Shown piece after piece: positions 1-12,889 of a stretch of 64,000 nucleotides of DNA. The notes beneath the pieces are model-generated. The model saw only the letters and a list, made by a program, of their open reading frames with translations. It was not told the DNA's origin and searched no databases. Positions within the stretch are counted from its first letter, which is position 1. The number at the start of each line of letters is the position of its first letter. Origin of the DNA: Raphanus sativus (Eukaryota; Streptophyta; Magnoliopsida; Brassicales; Brassicaceae); assembly GCF_000801105.2 (NCBI RefSeq), contig NC_079516.1, positions 26,015,043 to 26,079,042 on the forward strand, given 5' to 3'. Both the position numbers and the translations under genes were made by a program.

Positions 1-120
1 GGTAAGGGCCCATGACCATATGTCCGTCCATATAGACACAAAATGTTTCCGTTACCAAAGAATTTATTCTATACATTATCATTTGTGTCGGAAATATTTT
101 TGTGATATATTTCCTTACAT
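1..120. other. Left flank of the LINE insertion
   Basis: No gene is seen. If the 18-bp direct repeat that follows is a target-site duplication, this is the original host sequence to the left of the LINE. It shows no clear coding similarity. Confidence 0.4.
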
Positions 121-138
121 AATAGTAAAAGCCAAATC
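121..138. repeat. Left copy of an 18-bp target-site duplication
   Basis: The sequence AATAGTAAAAGCCAAATC occurs here and again at 1716-1733. The two copies exactly bracket the LINE material, as expected for target-primed reverse transcription. Confidence 0.7.
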
Positions 139-1715
139 TCTCAGAACTTCTCACTGGCTGAGGGTGTAGAATGTTTCCCGGTACTTCCTCCTTGTGAATA
201 GCGTCAAACCAAGCATTGCATTCTGATTCAGCATGTCGAACAATTTTCAACGGGTCTCAGTCAATCCCTCTAAATAATTTGTCAGTTTTCGCTTTCTAAA
301 TGTACTATATGATCAAAGGGTTTGGATCTCTATCTAGCTCAGGATCCTCAATATCATTCTTCCTCCAAAAAGGGATAGTCCAAGTTTGTGTAGTGACTTG
401 CATTGGGGAACACTAAAGGCGGAGTTGGAGTTGCTGCTTGTGCCAAGATCGGAATAGCTGGAAGACATTCAAATATAGCATTCTTTATAGTTTAATCTTC
501 TTCACCACATCTGGGACAGTGGTTATCACATCGCATATGACGATGATTCAAGGTACTTGTCACTATTAATTGACACGAGATCAATTGTCATAAATGATGT
601 TTGATCTTTGGTGGAGCTTGTATCTTCCAATAGAAAGCTTTAAGCTTTGCAAGACTAGGCTCCTACGTTTCCAAAGGTCTAGCTGGTTTTGATGAGATTC
701 TAGGCATCCAAAGGTCTTCTCATACTCTAATTTCATTCCCAGAGTGTACTTTTGTCTGATTCCCAACAACATTAATGTTCTTGCTTCCATAATGCTTGTC
801 CACCCATATGATGGATTAGAAGTCTTGTTTAGTCACAAAGGCGAGCTACATCTGAAATATTTTTCCCGCAGTACTCGTGCTACTAAGGAATCAGGGTACT
901 GAATTAGTCCCCACAGCTGTTTTCCAAGTAAAGCCAAATTGAATTCATGAATCATCCTGAACCCTAACCCACCCTCCTCTCTTGGTAAGCAAAGCTTATC
1001 TCATTTCATCCTATGATAACCCCTTTTAGGTGGGTTTGAGCTCCACCAAAACTATGAGATGGTACTAGCTAAGTTCTCACACGTCTCCAGCGGTAGAAGG
1101 AGCGTCGACATAACGTATGTGGGCAAGGCTAGGATAATATATTTTATCAATACTTCTTTCCACCCTTTATTTAGCCATCGACCTGTCCAACCATTAACTC
1201 GATTTTGCAATTTCTCTTTCAGGAAAGCAAATAATCTCCTTTGAGTATGACTGATGGATCATGGAAACATGATGCACTCTTTAGTCATTATGGATGTACG
1301 TGGACAAACTCAAGAGGAGTAATTCATCTATTAGGATTCAGAAATCAATTGCGAAGGGTTTTTCCACTTCACTCTGAACTTGAGGCCCTACTGTGGGCGA
1401 TGGAGTGCATGCTTTAACATTCGACGTGTCATGCTTTTGGCACCGATTGCAAAGATTTAGTCTAGATGATTCAAGACCCTGGAGCATAGCCCAATTTTTC
1501 AATAGAGCAAAAGGAACTGGCAAAGCTGAAGAGCAGATTCACATAATTTTCTTTAGTTTTTATTCCTCGTGCTCATAATGTATCTCCTGATTCATCAGCT
1601 AAGATAGCAAGATCCTTTAATAGTAACTTGTACTGCATTGGTTGTTCTACTATGTTCTAGTTTCACAGGTCACCTCAATTTTGGGTAATATATCAGTCAT
1701 TTGATGTAAAAGAAA
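139..1715 (+). mobile_element. 5'-truncated, 5'-inverted LINE (twin-priming structure)
   Basis: Two parts of one non-LTR retrotransposon meet head to head at about 1240-1248. On the minus strand, 1245 down to 139 encodes the end of a plant LINE reverse transcriptase: motifs resembling NRVNGWTGRW, LPTYVMS and FWWSSNPPKRG, then a zf-RVT segment (CDNHCPRCGEE, near 500-550) and the linker AESECNAWFDA. On the plus strand, 1248-1660 encodes the following RNase H domain (TDGSWKHDALF, then PLHSELEALLWAMECML and IPRAHNVSADS). The inverted part stops where the sense part begins, and an 18-bp direct repeat flanks the whole, so a single twin-primed insertion explains it. The frames carry stops and frameshifts, so the copy is dead. 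Two independent fragments is the less likely alternative. Confidence 0.8.
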
Positions 1716-1733
1716 AATAGTAAAAGCCAAATC
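1716..1733. repeat. Right copy of the 18-bp target-site duplication
   Basis: Identical to 121-138. It follows a short A-rich tail (GATGTAAAAGAAA), as expected at a LINE 3' end. Confidence 0.7.
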
Positions 1734-1791
1734 ACTAAAATAAGTTTTCTACCCAATTTACTTGACGCCAATTAACAGTTTTACGTATATA

Positions 1792-4161
1792 CTAGGTGGA
1801 TACCCGCAATTTTGTGGGTTTGAATGTTTTGTAACAATATATTTATTATAATTTGTCAAATTAAAATATGTTTTTATCATTAAAATTGAATATTTATTTT
1901 ATTTTAAATAGTTTAAAAAATGTTTTTGAAAAATGAATATGTCTATTTTAAATACACGTTGATATTTTGTATTTAACATTTATAAATTAGCTATATATAA
2001 TATTCATAATTCAATTTCTAATAAAATTACTTAAGTTTTGAAGGATTATAGCTTTGAAATTTTTTATTTAAAAATAATTTGTAGCTAAATTTTATGTCTT
2101 TAATAAGATTAGAAGTTTAAACAATATAATCGTTACACATTCTCTACATATTTATATCCAATTACATAGGAATATAAAAATACTCTATCAATTCTATATA
2201 TTACTTCTGAAATATATTATAGTTTATAAATACTTGATTACTATAATGATTTTATGAGAATTATATATTTTTATATAAATCACATATTTAATTACCATAA
2301 ATTATTTGATGCAATATATCTAGATCGTTTGGATATTGATACAAATTGATTCTAAAACTGACTTTCTTACTCATAAAATAAATAAAAATAGAAAATCCAT
2401 TAACAAATAAAATTATAATAATTTTTCTTAAATTAATAGAGACCTAAGCAAAAATCAATTAAGTGATTTCTCATTTAATATAATGAAATTTCAAAATAGA
2501 TTTTATAAATTAATACATCAGCTTGTATAAATGACTTAAAACCTCTTATAATAATTTAAAACAAATGATAAGCCAAGATAAATGTTTAAAAAATGTATTT
2601 ATATTTTATAAATAATTTATAAAACATATATAACTATATTAGACATTAATAGTTATTATAATACTTTATATACAAATATAAGAATATAAAAGCATTATAT
2701 AAATTCTAATCCTTTATATACAAATATATGAATATAAAATCATTATTTAAATTCTAATAATTTTTTTTGTTTACTATTTTATATAGTTTATAAATTTCTA
2801 AAAACAATTGATCACATTATTACTCTTTCTATAGTTTCAGTAATTAGCTACCATAAACACTAATTATTTGTAATGTTACGTAGATTATTTCGCAAGTGAT
2901 ATTAATTGATTATTGACTTATATTTTCTTTTTAAATCTAATAAAAATAAATAAAAATCATTGACCAATAAAAATATAACAATTTTTAAGAGTTCACCTAT
3001 GATCGACACGCAGAAAAAATCATTTCAGTAACTTCTCAATTAATATATAATGGGATAGTAGAATAGTAGGATGAGGTTTCAAATATATTTTATACATTAA
3101 TTTATAAGCTTATATAAATGACTTACAACTTCCTATAATAATTTAAAATAAATGATAAGCCAAGATAAACAATTTTATAAATGTATTTATAATTTTTATA
3201 AATGATTTGTAAAGCATATATAAACTTATAAGACGTTAATAGTTATTATAATAATTAATATACAATATAATGTTTTAAATAAGAATATAAAATAATTATA
3301 TCGATTTATATAAATGGTTTGTCGTTTGTTATTTTATGTATTTTATAATTATAATAATTGATCAACATTAATATTATTTCTATAATTTCAAAACTTAGTT
3401 ACCATAAATCACTATTAATAATATTATGTAGATTATTTGAAAAGTGATATTAATTGGTTATAGAATTACCTTTTTAGAGTTGATTAAAATAAATATAAAT
3501 TAAAATTGTCGACTAATCAAATTATATCAATTTTTAAGAGTTCACCTATGATCAACACATAAGCAAAATAACTTAACTGACTTCTCAATTAATATATAGT
3601 GGGATAGTAGGATAGTGGGATGAAGTTTCAAAATAGATTTTATAAATTAATTTATAAGCTTATATAAATGACTCACAACCTCTTATAATAATTTAAAATA
3701 TGATAAGTCAAGATAAACAATTTTATAAATGTATTTATAATTTTTATAAATGATTTTTTAATCATATATGAAATTAAAAGACGTTAATAGTTATTATAAT
3801 AGTTTAGATACAAATCTAATGTTTTAAATAAGAATATAAAGTCATTATATCGATTTATATATAAATTGTTTGTCATTTATTATTTTATGTATTTTATAAA
3901 TACAAAAATTGATCAACATTAATAATCTTTCTATAATTTCAAAAATTAGTTACCATAAATTATTATTTTTAATATTACGTAGACTATTTGGCAAGTGATA
4001 TTAATTGTTTATAGACTTACCTTTTATTTTAAGTTCTAATTAAAGTAATTAAAAATTAAAAATCGTCGACCAATCAAATTATAACAATTTTTATGAGTTC
4101 ACCTATGATCGACACCTAAGAAAAATCACTTAAGTGACTTCTCAATTAATATATAGTGGGA
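1792..4161 (-). mobile_element. Non-autonomous Helitron, 2.37 kb
   Basis: Read on the minus strand, the element starts TCCCACTATATATTAATTG at 4161 and ends with a short GC-rich hairpin (ACCCACA...TGCGGGT) followed by TATCCACCTAG at 1792. These are the hallmarks of a plant Helitron: 5'-TC, and a hairpin about ten bases before 3'-CTAG. The flanking bases are A at 1791 and T at 4162, so the insertion lies between A and T as the family requires. No Rep/helicase coding is present. The interior is strongly AT-rich and consists largely of roughly 550-bp direct repeats that recapitulate the 5' end. Confidence 0.8.
2440..4161. repeat. Tandem ~550-bp repeats inside the Helitron
   Basis: The block around GATCGACAC...CTTCTCAATTAATATATA recurs at about 2441, 3001, 3550 and 4107, giving spacings of about 560, 549 and 557 bp. 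The rest of each unit also aligns, for example AATGATAAGCCAAGATAAA and ATGATTTATAAAGCATATA-like stretches. There are three nearly full units plus ends. The 5' terminal motif of the Helitron is repeated with each unit. Confidence 0.75.
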
Positions 4162-5335
4162 TTGAGCATATCCAATTATACCGATATATTTTTGGTTAAC
4201 CTTTTAAGAGAAATAAGTTAGTTAAGTGTAGGGCTGGTAAATAAACAAAATTCAATAAACCAAATTCAAAATCTAAATCGAACCCAACAGAATAAAAATA
4301 AATCCAAACCGATCCAAGTCCGAAATAAATACCAAATAATTTTTACGGCATTTCGTTCTATGGGTTTTACCTTAGGGCATCCGCAGTTGGAGTACCTCAA
4401 AAGGTATCTCACATAAAATTAATAAAAATAAATAAAAAGTAGGAGCGAGACACATGTGGTGAGAATCGATTGTTCACAAAAAGATACCGAAGAAGCAATG
4501 ATGATGAAGTCTTTAACACATGGCAATGTTTTAGTGGTTTAAAAGTTAAAAAGAAATAAATTATTATTGTATAAGTAGTTACTAATATTTTATTATTTTC
4601 TAAGAAACCCATTCACCTTCACCCGCTGCTGGTGCTCTTGACCAAACCTAAATGGCTAAATATATATTAAAACAAACCGAAAATTCAATATCTCAATAAA
4701 GAACTTTTACCAAACTCAGATCTCAATCCCTAATATATATCCAAAAAACACTAAGATATTATTGAGTATCTAAGGAGGATATATTGAAACAAGAGTTTCA
4801 AGAGATTTTGGGATTCTGTTAAAATCTTCTTTTACATGAATAATTAACTCAAATGCTTACTCTAATATAAATATTTTATTTGGTCAATATTAATGTTTTT
4901 GTGTTTTGACAATCACATTTGATGTTAAATTATGAATAAGTTTATAAAGTTGCTGGTTGTTAATTTTAATTTATTTATGTTTCATTATGTATGATTCTCG
5001 TTTGCACAAGACTTTGGTTTGTTGTGAATCATGATTTGTCTGATGTTGTCAGGTATAGTTCAAAGACGAGTCTCGTATTGTTGATAGACGAGTCTTCCAA
5101 AATTATTTTGAAGGACAAAAATATGATTTGAGGAAGCCAAATACACAAATTTATTGAAAAGATTGAAAACATATTGATTTTAACCAAGTATAAATTAATA
5201 TTTTCATAATCGATAACCGATTAATATCTAAGACCAAAAATATTTCGGGTTCAACCAAATCTTGGACATGTAATAAACCCGAACCGAAATCGACTAAACC
5301 CGAACCGAATCCATGATATATCTAAGAGGCCTCTG
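4162..5335. other. AT-rich intergenic DNA with probable hAT-like debris
   Basis: No gene is recognised. From about 4230 (AGGGCTGGTAAATAAAC) and again at 5200-5310 there are CCGAACCGAAATC-type simple motifs common at the ends of hAT-like plant elements. I could not define termini or a target duplication. Confidence 0.3.
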
Positions 5336-5339
5336 CGGC

Positions 5340-5780
5340 AGTGGAGGAAGGAAGAGACGGCGGATAATAAGTGGAGTGAATGAGGAAGGCGAGGTGGTGT
5401 GGAGAGAGAAGGGCATATGCGGAAAGAGAGGGAGAAGAGAGATGGGTAAAGAGCGTTGAGTGTTGTGGAGGAGATGGAGAGATCAAAGGAGCAGTTTGTG
5501 AAGGATAGAGGTGATGGAGGAGATGGAGAGATCGAAGGTTACGACGGTGGTGGGAGGTTTGAAAGAGGGATCGTAAGAGGTTTTGGCCGTGGCCGGTGGG
5601 GATGTTGAGAGATTCGAGAGCTTTGAGCTGTTTTGGGTCTAATGGGGAAGAGGAGGTGCGTGAAACGGAAGAAATGGTTGGAGAAGGAGTGGTGAGAGGG
5701 AAGGAGCGGCGAGGATAGTGGCTGAGAAGACAAGGAGAAGTAACGGTGGGAGACGAGGAGTCAGGAGAGAGCGAAGACCC
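5340..5780 (-). pseudogene. Fragment resembling the N-terminus of a secreted LRR protein
   Basis: The plus strand is unusually purine- and G-rich here. The minus strand reads, with frame changes, a hydrophobic signal-like stretch (LLLLVFSATILA), a Ser/Pro/Thr-rich spacer and then SSPLDPKQLKALESLNIPT. That motif resembles the start of secreted leucine-rich-repeat proteins of plants. No LRR units follow, and the ORF at 5539-5733 is only one frame through it. It is best read as a truncated gene fragment; the family assignment is tentative. Confidence 0.35.
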
Positions 5781-5929
5781 TAGGTAATTGTGTTTTGTGT
5801 TAATTATTACTTTGTCTGATGAGAACCTAGCAACTTAGAGTCAGGGTAGTGAATCCTTTTGTAGTCATAGTGACATTTTGCTCGGAGTACCGCTCTTGAA
5901 TCTATTCTTTAGGTGTTGTGTGTGATGGC
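5781..5929. other. Left flank of the Gypsy insertion, ending in its target duplication
   Basis: No gene is seen. The last five bases, ATGGC at 5925-5929, are repeated at 25059-25063 immediately after the distal LTR. Confidence 0.6.
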
Positions 5930-6443
5930 TGTTGGGCCAAATATGACCCGCTAGCTAATGGTAAATAACAAGAAATGATAACGGGCCGCGATAGGCCCAT
6001 CACAAATTCAATCCTTAAAAGCAGCTAAGCTAGAGCCGGAGGCTGTGAGCTAAAGATGCACACTAGAGAGGTCACGGAAAGGAGGCAGCTCGTGGACGTA
6101 TAAGTAGGCGCAGGACCCGGTCAAAGAGGAGCTGTTACAAATCCCTCAAATCACGGAGGGGATCTCGGGAACCAGTTGGTGTCGAGCAAATGGAGTCTGA
6201 GGCTATTTAAAGAAGAAGTCAATCAAGAAAAAGGGACATTCACTCCTACGATCATTCACACACTCTCAAATATTTATCGTCTTTGTAATCATTCAGAAAT
6301 ACATTCTTTGTAACCATTCTTCGATCAAAGTCATCAATAAAATCATTCATTCATTCTACAAGTTATTACGGGATTCAGCCCATGTTATCTTTCCCTAATC
6401 TTAACCTGATCTAAAATCTAGGAGGTGAGTTTAATCCCTCACA
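5930..6443 (+). repeat. 5' LTR of the Gypsy element (514 bp)
   Basis: Begins TGTTGGGCC and ends CCCTCACA (5'-TG...CA-3'). A TATTTAA box at 6204-6210 and an AATAAA signal at 6336-6341 are plausible promoter and polyadenylation elements. By eye it differs from the 3' LTR at roughly 20 positions, about 4 percent. Confidence 0.9.
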
Positions 6444-6445
6444 AT

Positions 6446-6463
6446 TGGCGCCGTCTGTGGGGA
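6446..6463 (+). other. Primer binding site, tRNA-Asp-like
   Basis: TGGCGCCGTCTGTGGGGA starts two bases after the LTR. The first nine bases fit the 3' end of plant tRNA-Asp(GTC); the remainder is a looser match. The same site follows the middle LTR remnant at 14239. Confidence 0.65.
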
Positions 6464-6497
6464 CCGAAACAATCGAATCCCTTACTCTAACTTGAGG

Positions 6498-8727
6498 ATG
6501 AATCCTACCGATCAGACAACCAATCCGTCTGACCCTAACCTCCCGATTCAGAGCGATGGATCACCGAACGATGGAGGTTCTAGTCTCCTAACTCCGGAAC
6601 CTCGACGTGGCGACCACCGATCTGGGCAGCAGCCTTTGGCTAGCGCTCGAACGAGCCTGACTACCACTGGAATAAACCGCTCCGATCTTCAAGTGGAACC
6701 AACTTCGGGCTTCCAGTCGCCGAGAATCCTCAGCAGCAAACCGCTCCGAATCAAACGGAGGCTCAGCTTTCTGAGATTCGTCAGATGATGATGCAGTTAG
6801 TAGACAAAGCTCAAGAAAATGAGCGTACAATGCAACAGCTAGCTGTTCGGCAGCAACGATTCGAAGAGATAACTAGATCTCTAAACGCTACAACTCAACC
6901 ACCGCAACGTCAAGGTCCGGGGGTCATTTTCCGAGATCGATTGACTGATCCCTCGTTCCCCCGAGGACGTTTAGATTTTTCTCCTGATAGCACTGTTCCG
7001 AAAGGACAGAGATCTGCTTTCCAGACACCTCATGCTGGGACAGCTCCCGCGTTTAACCCACCCGTCACTAGTGCTATGGGAAATAACGTAGCGACAACCA
7101 GCTCCACGCCCAGCCAGATTGCTGACCGGAGCACTCGCTTGCCGCCTCCGCCACCTATTTTTAGGTCCGGAACATGAGTATCCCTCCCATCTGGGGGCAG
7201 AACATCAGCTTCGGTTTATCAAACCATAAGCTCAACCCCGAATACGAACGGATATCAAAGGGCAGACACCGATAACCCAAGAGCCAGTGAGAGACTTAGC
7301 CCACCAGCTGCATGGGTAGATGAACAAACATGATTCCGTCAGGAATCTGCTCGTCAGATACCTAATAATGATCCAAATGTCCTTCCTCTAGAAGGACCTG
7401 ACGCCATTCGCAGATATATGGAGCGAACTCATGCAGCTCTTCAAAAGTTGAATGCTCAAGTTCATAAGGCAACGAGCTCAGTTCCCGAAATCGAGAGCTT
7501 GATTGAAGAAACCCGTAGGACTCCATTCACTGACAGAATTGCCAGCTCTTACATAAGGGACACCCGAAAAATTAGAATCCCAGAATACGATGGGACCTCC
7601 GATCCAAAGGCCTATTTGAGAGCCTTCCGATTAGCTATCGTGAAAGCCTATTTTACGCATGAAGAATGTGAAGCAGGTTACTGCAGGACATTCGCCGAAA
7701 ACCTGGTTGGAACAGCCCTCGAGTGGTTTTCTGGTCTTGAACCAGCCTCGATAGACAATTTCGATCAGTTAACTAATGCCTTCATGAAGCAGTACTCGAC
7801 CCATATCCTGAAGCAAGCCTCTGAGGCTGACCTCTGGAAGGTCAGACAAGGAATGTGAGACTCGCTACGAGTCTACATCGAGAAATTCAGAGCAGTAAGA
7901 ACTAAGCTCTCGAACCCCAACGACCAAGTCGCCATCGAGGCCCTTAGAAGAGGTCTGTGGTATAAATCGGAATTCTGGTCGAAGCTAACACTCAATCCTC
8001 CCCCGACTATCGATGATGCTCTTCATAAAGCCACAGATATGTTACTTTGGAGAAAGAGACAGCTGCACTGGATAAACTCCACAAGAAACCTCATAATCAC
8101 TCGAAAGGTGAATCTTCAGAGGCAAAAGAACCTCATAAAAAGGGGAACTTCCGTAACAATCAGACTCAGGGAGAGCATTCTTATGCAGTCGAGGAAGATA
8201 AGGAAGAGAAACTTGTCGCCACGACGACTAAAACCCCCTGGTCAAAAGGCTTTGATAAGAACAAACATTGCTCTTATCATGATCGAGAAGGACACTCAAC
8301 TGAGGAATGTTGGGACCTCCAACGACAGCTGGCAGCTAAATTCGCAGCCGGAGAAATAAAGGGCGTGGACCCTAAAAAGCCACCGCCTTATCAGAAAAGA
8401 GGTCCCAGAGATACCTCTCCAAAACGCGAAAGGTCACCTGAGAAGGAGACAGATACGCCACCTCCAGCTCCCAAGAAAAGAGTCGATATGATTCTTGGAA
8501 AATTCCCCCAAGGAAAAAGCCTACAAATCGAGGCTCTCATGAGCAAACCGTCACCTCAATCGAGCCCCGACTCGAGGGTGGACTGTATCCTTGGAGGATC
8601 CGATATATGCCAAGACTCCGTTAATTCTATTAAAATCACGTACGGAAGGCTGTGTCTAACACTGGACCTAAGCCTCCCAACCCCGAGTCCAATACTAAGA
8701 TTTCTTTCTGGGAAAGTGAGACGTTAA
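6498..8727 (+). pseudogene. gag: gag of copy A (broken)
   Basis: Structural polyprotein that would form the retroelement particle. In successive frames it shows a Pro/Ser-rich N-terminal part with a short helix (EIRQMMMQLVDKAQENE), then a retrotransposon-gag core (about 7418-8040; motifs IPEYDGTSDPKAYLRAF and GTALEWFSGLEPASIDNF), and a CHHC zinc-knuckle-like motif (CSYHDREGHSTEEC, near 8270). A TGA at about 7856 replaces the glycine codon that copy B keeps in QGMGDS, so this stop is private to copy A. Further frame changes occur near 6720, 7175 and 8050; the last is shared with copy B. It precedes pol in the usual order. Confidence 0.85.
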
Positions 8728-11700
8728 ACCTTGACAGACCTCGCGATGATTCCCTGATCGTCACCCTGAACATCGTAGGATACAAGGTGCCTAAACTTAT
8801 GATAGACACAGGAAGCTCTGTTGACCTTATTTTCTACAACACCCTGAAAGGGATGGAAATAGACGACTACAAAATTATTGGCCAAAAGCTAATCTCGTAG
8901 GCTTTTCCGGAGAAACAGCTACCTCATTGGGAACTATCAAACTCCCAATCATAGCTGGCGGAATAATGAAAATGACCAATTTAGTAGTCATCGACAGACC
9001 TTCCCCGTTCCATGCGATCCCAGGAAGACCTTGGATTCACAAGATGAAAGCAGTAGCCTCGACTTATCATCAATGTGTGAAATTCCCAACACCTGAAGGA
9101 ATAACTACCGTACATGGTAGCTAGAAGATCTCCAGGATCTGTTACCTTGGATGATTCGAAATCCTCAAAAATTCCCCCAATAGCAATTACAGATCCAGGA
9201 GGGTCGTGAGATGCAACAAAATATTCGAGGTCCCCCTAGGAACCTCACCGAAAAAGTTTGCATCGACGACTCAAATCCTGAAAGACAGGTAAGCATCGGA
9301 TCTGAGCTACCTCTTGAGACAAAAAATGAGCTCATTGACTTCCTAAAAAGCAATGTCAAAACCTTTGCATGGACCACCAACGACATGAAAGGAATAGATC
9401 CGAACGTCACCACCCATAAACTGAGAGTAGACCCCACTTTCAAACCGATCAAACAAAAGCGTCGCAAGCTGGGCCTCGAAAAGGCTCAAGCTGTTAACGA
9501 CGAAATTGACCGACTTACGAAAGCTGGGTCCATTCGAGAGGTGCACTACCCTGACTGGTTAGCTAACCCGGTAGTTGTAAAAAAAAAAACGGGAAATGGA
9601 GAATCTATGTAGATTTCACTGACCTAAACAAGGCTTGTCCTAAAGACAGCTTCCCGTTACCTCACATCGACCGCCTGGTTGAAGCAACAGCTGGCCATCG
9701 ACTCCTGTCCTTCATGGATGCTTTCTCATGGTACAACCAAATCATGATGGATCCTGAGGATCAAGAAAAAACTGCATTCATAACCGAACGAGGAACTTAT
9801 TACTACAAGGTTATGCCATTCGGGTTAAAGAACGCAGGAGCTACCTATCAGAGGCTAGTAAATAAGATGTTTGCTGGACAACTCGGAAAAACCATGGAGG
9901 TCTATATTGACGATATGCTAGTCAAATCCTCAGCTGGAGAAGACCATATCTCCCACTTAAGGGAATGCTTCGATATCCTTAACAAGTACGATATGAAGCG
10001 CAATCCCACTAAATGTACCTTCGGGGTACCCTCAGGCGAGTTCCTAGGCTACCTCGTAACCGAAAGAGGCATTGAAGCCAACCCGCAGCAGATAGCAACC
10101 TTCCTGGAAATGCCGTCACCTAAGACAACCAGAGAGGTACAAAGATTGACCGGACGAATCGCAGCATTAAATCGATTCATATCCAGGTCAACCGATAAGT
10201 GCCTCCCATTCTATAAACTTCTAAAAAATAATAAGAAGTTCTTATGGGACGAGAAATGTGAGGAAGCTTTCAAGCAATTGAAAGCTTACCTCTCCGAACC
10301 TCTGATCCTGTCCAAACCAGTAACAGGAGAGCCACTGTATCTGTACCTCGCCGTATCAACCGCTGCAGTTAGTGGCGTGCTGGTACGAGAGGAACAAAAC
10401 AAACAGAGACCTGTCTATTACACTAGCAAGAGTCTGATAGACGCCGAAACAAGGTACCCTACTATGGAAAAGTTAGCGCTAGCGGTCGTAACAGCTGCCA
10501 GGAAATTACGACCCTACTTCCAATCGCACTCGATCATCGTAATGACTTCACAACCATTACGAATGATATTGCACAGTCCCAGCCAGTCAGGACGATTGGC
10601 TAAATGGGCCATAGAGCTCAGTGAATACGACATCGAGTACAGACCTCGAGCAGCAGCAAAGGCTCAGGTCCTTGCCGATTTTATCATTGAGCTAGCATCT
10701 GAGCAATTAGACTCGGAAATGGAAGCTCCGAAGTGGAGCCTGTATGTCGACGGAGCCTCGTCAAAACAAGGCTCCGGTGTCGGGCTAAGGCTGACTTCTT
10801 CAGCTGGAGAAACCATCGAGCAGTCCTATAGGCTCGGATTCAGCGCCTCAAACAATGAGGCTGAATATGAAGCACTAATCGCAGGGTTGAAACTCGCCCT
10901 AAGCCTCGAATTCGAGAGCTAAACGCTTATAGTGATTCACAGCTAGTAGCTAGCCAGTTTCACGGAGAATACGAAACGAGGGACGAAAGAATGGGGCATA
11001 TCTCGAAGTCGTCCAGAACCTCACTAGGCAGTTCGACAAGTTCGAGCTAACAAGGATCCCACGAGGAGAGAACTCCTCAGCAGATGCGTTGGCTGCTTTA
11101 GCCTCCACATCAGACCCTCTCGTAAAACGGATCATACCCGTAGAAGGAATCGAAAAGCCAAGTATCGACATAGCTACTAAAGCTGAGATAGACAGCAAGC
11201 CAAAAGAGCAAACCGAAGGTAACTACCCTGAAACGGTAGCTACCCAAGTTCTCACAACATTCTGGTTCCCAAAAGCCAAAATACGTAGCTTTAAAAAGCA
11301 TACCTCCGGGAACACGATCCAAAACACGGAGAACAACGACAAAAATGAAGGTATTCCCCAAAATTCAGACTCCCAGGAGCTAAATCCTACGAATACCTCC
11401 GGGGCACCATCCAGACCTCGGACCCACTCGTCTGCAGAGTCAAAACTAGAAGTCGCTCAGCTCTCAAAAATTTTCTGGGGGCACCATCCAGACCCCGGAG
11501 AATAACGAGGAAATTGGAGATATTCCTCAGAATTCAGACTCCTGGAGCCTAATCCTACGAATATCTCCGGGGGCACCACGACACCAGGTCCCGAACAGGA
11601 ACCTCCCTCGTCTCTTCATAACAAAGTTGTAGGGAGAGAGGACTGGAGAATACCAATCATGCAATACATCCTGGAGGGAAAGACTCCACCCAATAAATGG

Positions 11701-12889
11701 GAGGCTCGAAAACTCAAAGCATTGAGCGCAAGATACTGCATAATCAATTCTGCCCTCCACAAACGAAGTGTTTCCGGACCTTACCTAAAATGCGTCCATG
11801 GCCTCGTTGCTATGAAACTCATGAAGGAAATGCACGACGGCTCCTGTGGAAACCACGCCGGTGGCAGAGCTCTAGCTATCCGAATCAAAAGACAAGGCTA
11901 TTTCTGGCCTACCATTATTGCAGACTGTGAGGTCTACTCTTCCTCATGCGACAAATGCCAGAGGCATGCACCGATTATACACCAACCTGCGGAAAACTAT
12001 CCAACATATCCGCTCCTTACCCATTTATGAGGTGGTCCATGGACATCGTAGGACCACTAGTAGCGTCAGGAAGTGGAAAGAAGAAGCTACGCTTCCTCTT
12101 AGTCCTAACAGACTACTTCACGAAATGGATTGAGGCTGAAGCTTTCCAACAGGTAACCAGATTCGAGGTCGAACGATTTTGTGGAAAGACATCGTGTGTA
12201 GACACGGCGTCCCATACGAAATCGTGACTGACAATGGAGGGCAATTCATATCTCACGACTTCAAGTATTTTGTGACAAATGGAATATCCGCCTGACCTTC
12301 TCAACACCTCGACGCCCTCAAGGAAACGGCCAGGCGGAGGCTGCTAATAAATCAGTATTAGCAAACCTCAAGAAACGCCTCGGAACCCAGAAGGAACTCT
12401 GGTCAGAAAAGTTACCTGAAGTACTATGGCATGTCGAACCACCCCACCAAAGGCTACAGAGGAAACCCTTTCTCCTTAGCCTACGGGATGGAAGCTGTCG
12501 TCCCAGCCGAAACCATTGCTGGTAGCCTCCGCCCGGAACTCTGTACGTCCGATCCTGCAGCTAATGACCAGTCCTGACGGACAGCCTCGATCTAATCGAG
12601 GAAAGACGAGACCGAGCCTGCTTCGCATTCAAAACTATCAGCAAGCAATGGCACGACATTACAACTCCAAAGTCAGGCCCCGACAGTTCGTTGTAGGTGA
12701 CCTAGTACTTAGGAAAGTTTTCGAAGGAACCAAGGAGCCAGATGCTGGGAGTTAGGAACCAATTGGGAGGGTCCTTACCGGATTATCCATGTGGTACGAC
12801 CTGGCGTCTACAAGCTCCAGAAGGTGCAAACCGGGGTACCTGAAATCAGATCGTGGAACGCCACGAATCTCAAGAGATACTATCATTAG
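8652..12889 (+). pseudogene. pol: pol of copy A: protease, RT, two RNase H domains, integrase (broken)
   Basis: The protease shows the catalytic motif LMIDTGSSVDLIF near 8800. The reverse transcriptase (about 9580-10200) has MDAFSWYNQI and the catalytic YIDDMLVKS, followed by its own RNase H (about 10240-10620). A second, archaeal-type RNase H begins YVDGASSKQGSG at about 10740. The integrase zinc finger (CDKCQRHAP, near 11945) precedes a core with DIVGPL, TDNGGQF and QGNGQAEAANK. Shared lesions with copy B include a frameshift near 8900, a TAG at about 9121 and an A-run frameshift near 9580-9590. A one-base deletion near 10912 that breaks the second RNase H, and others in the integrase, are private to copy A. 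The lineage assignment to Tat is good. Confidence 0.88.
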
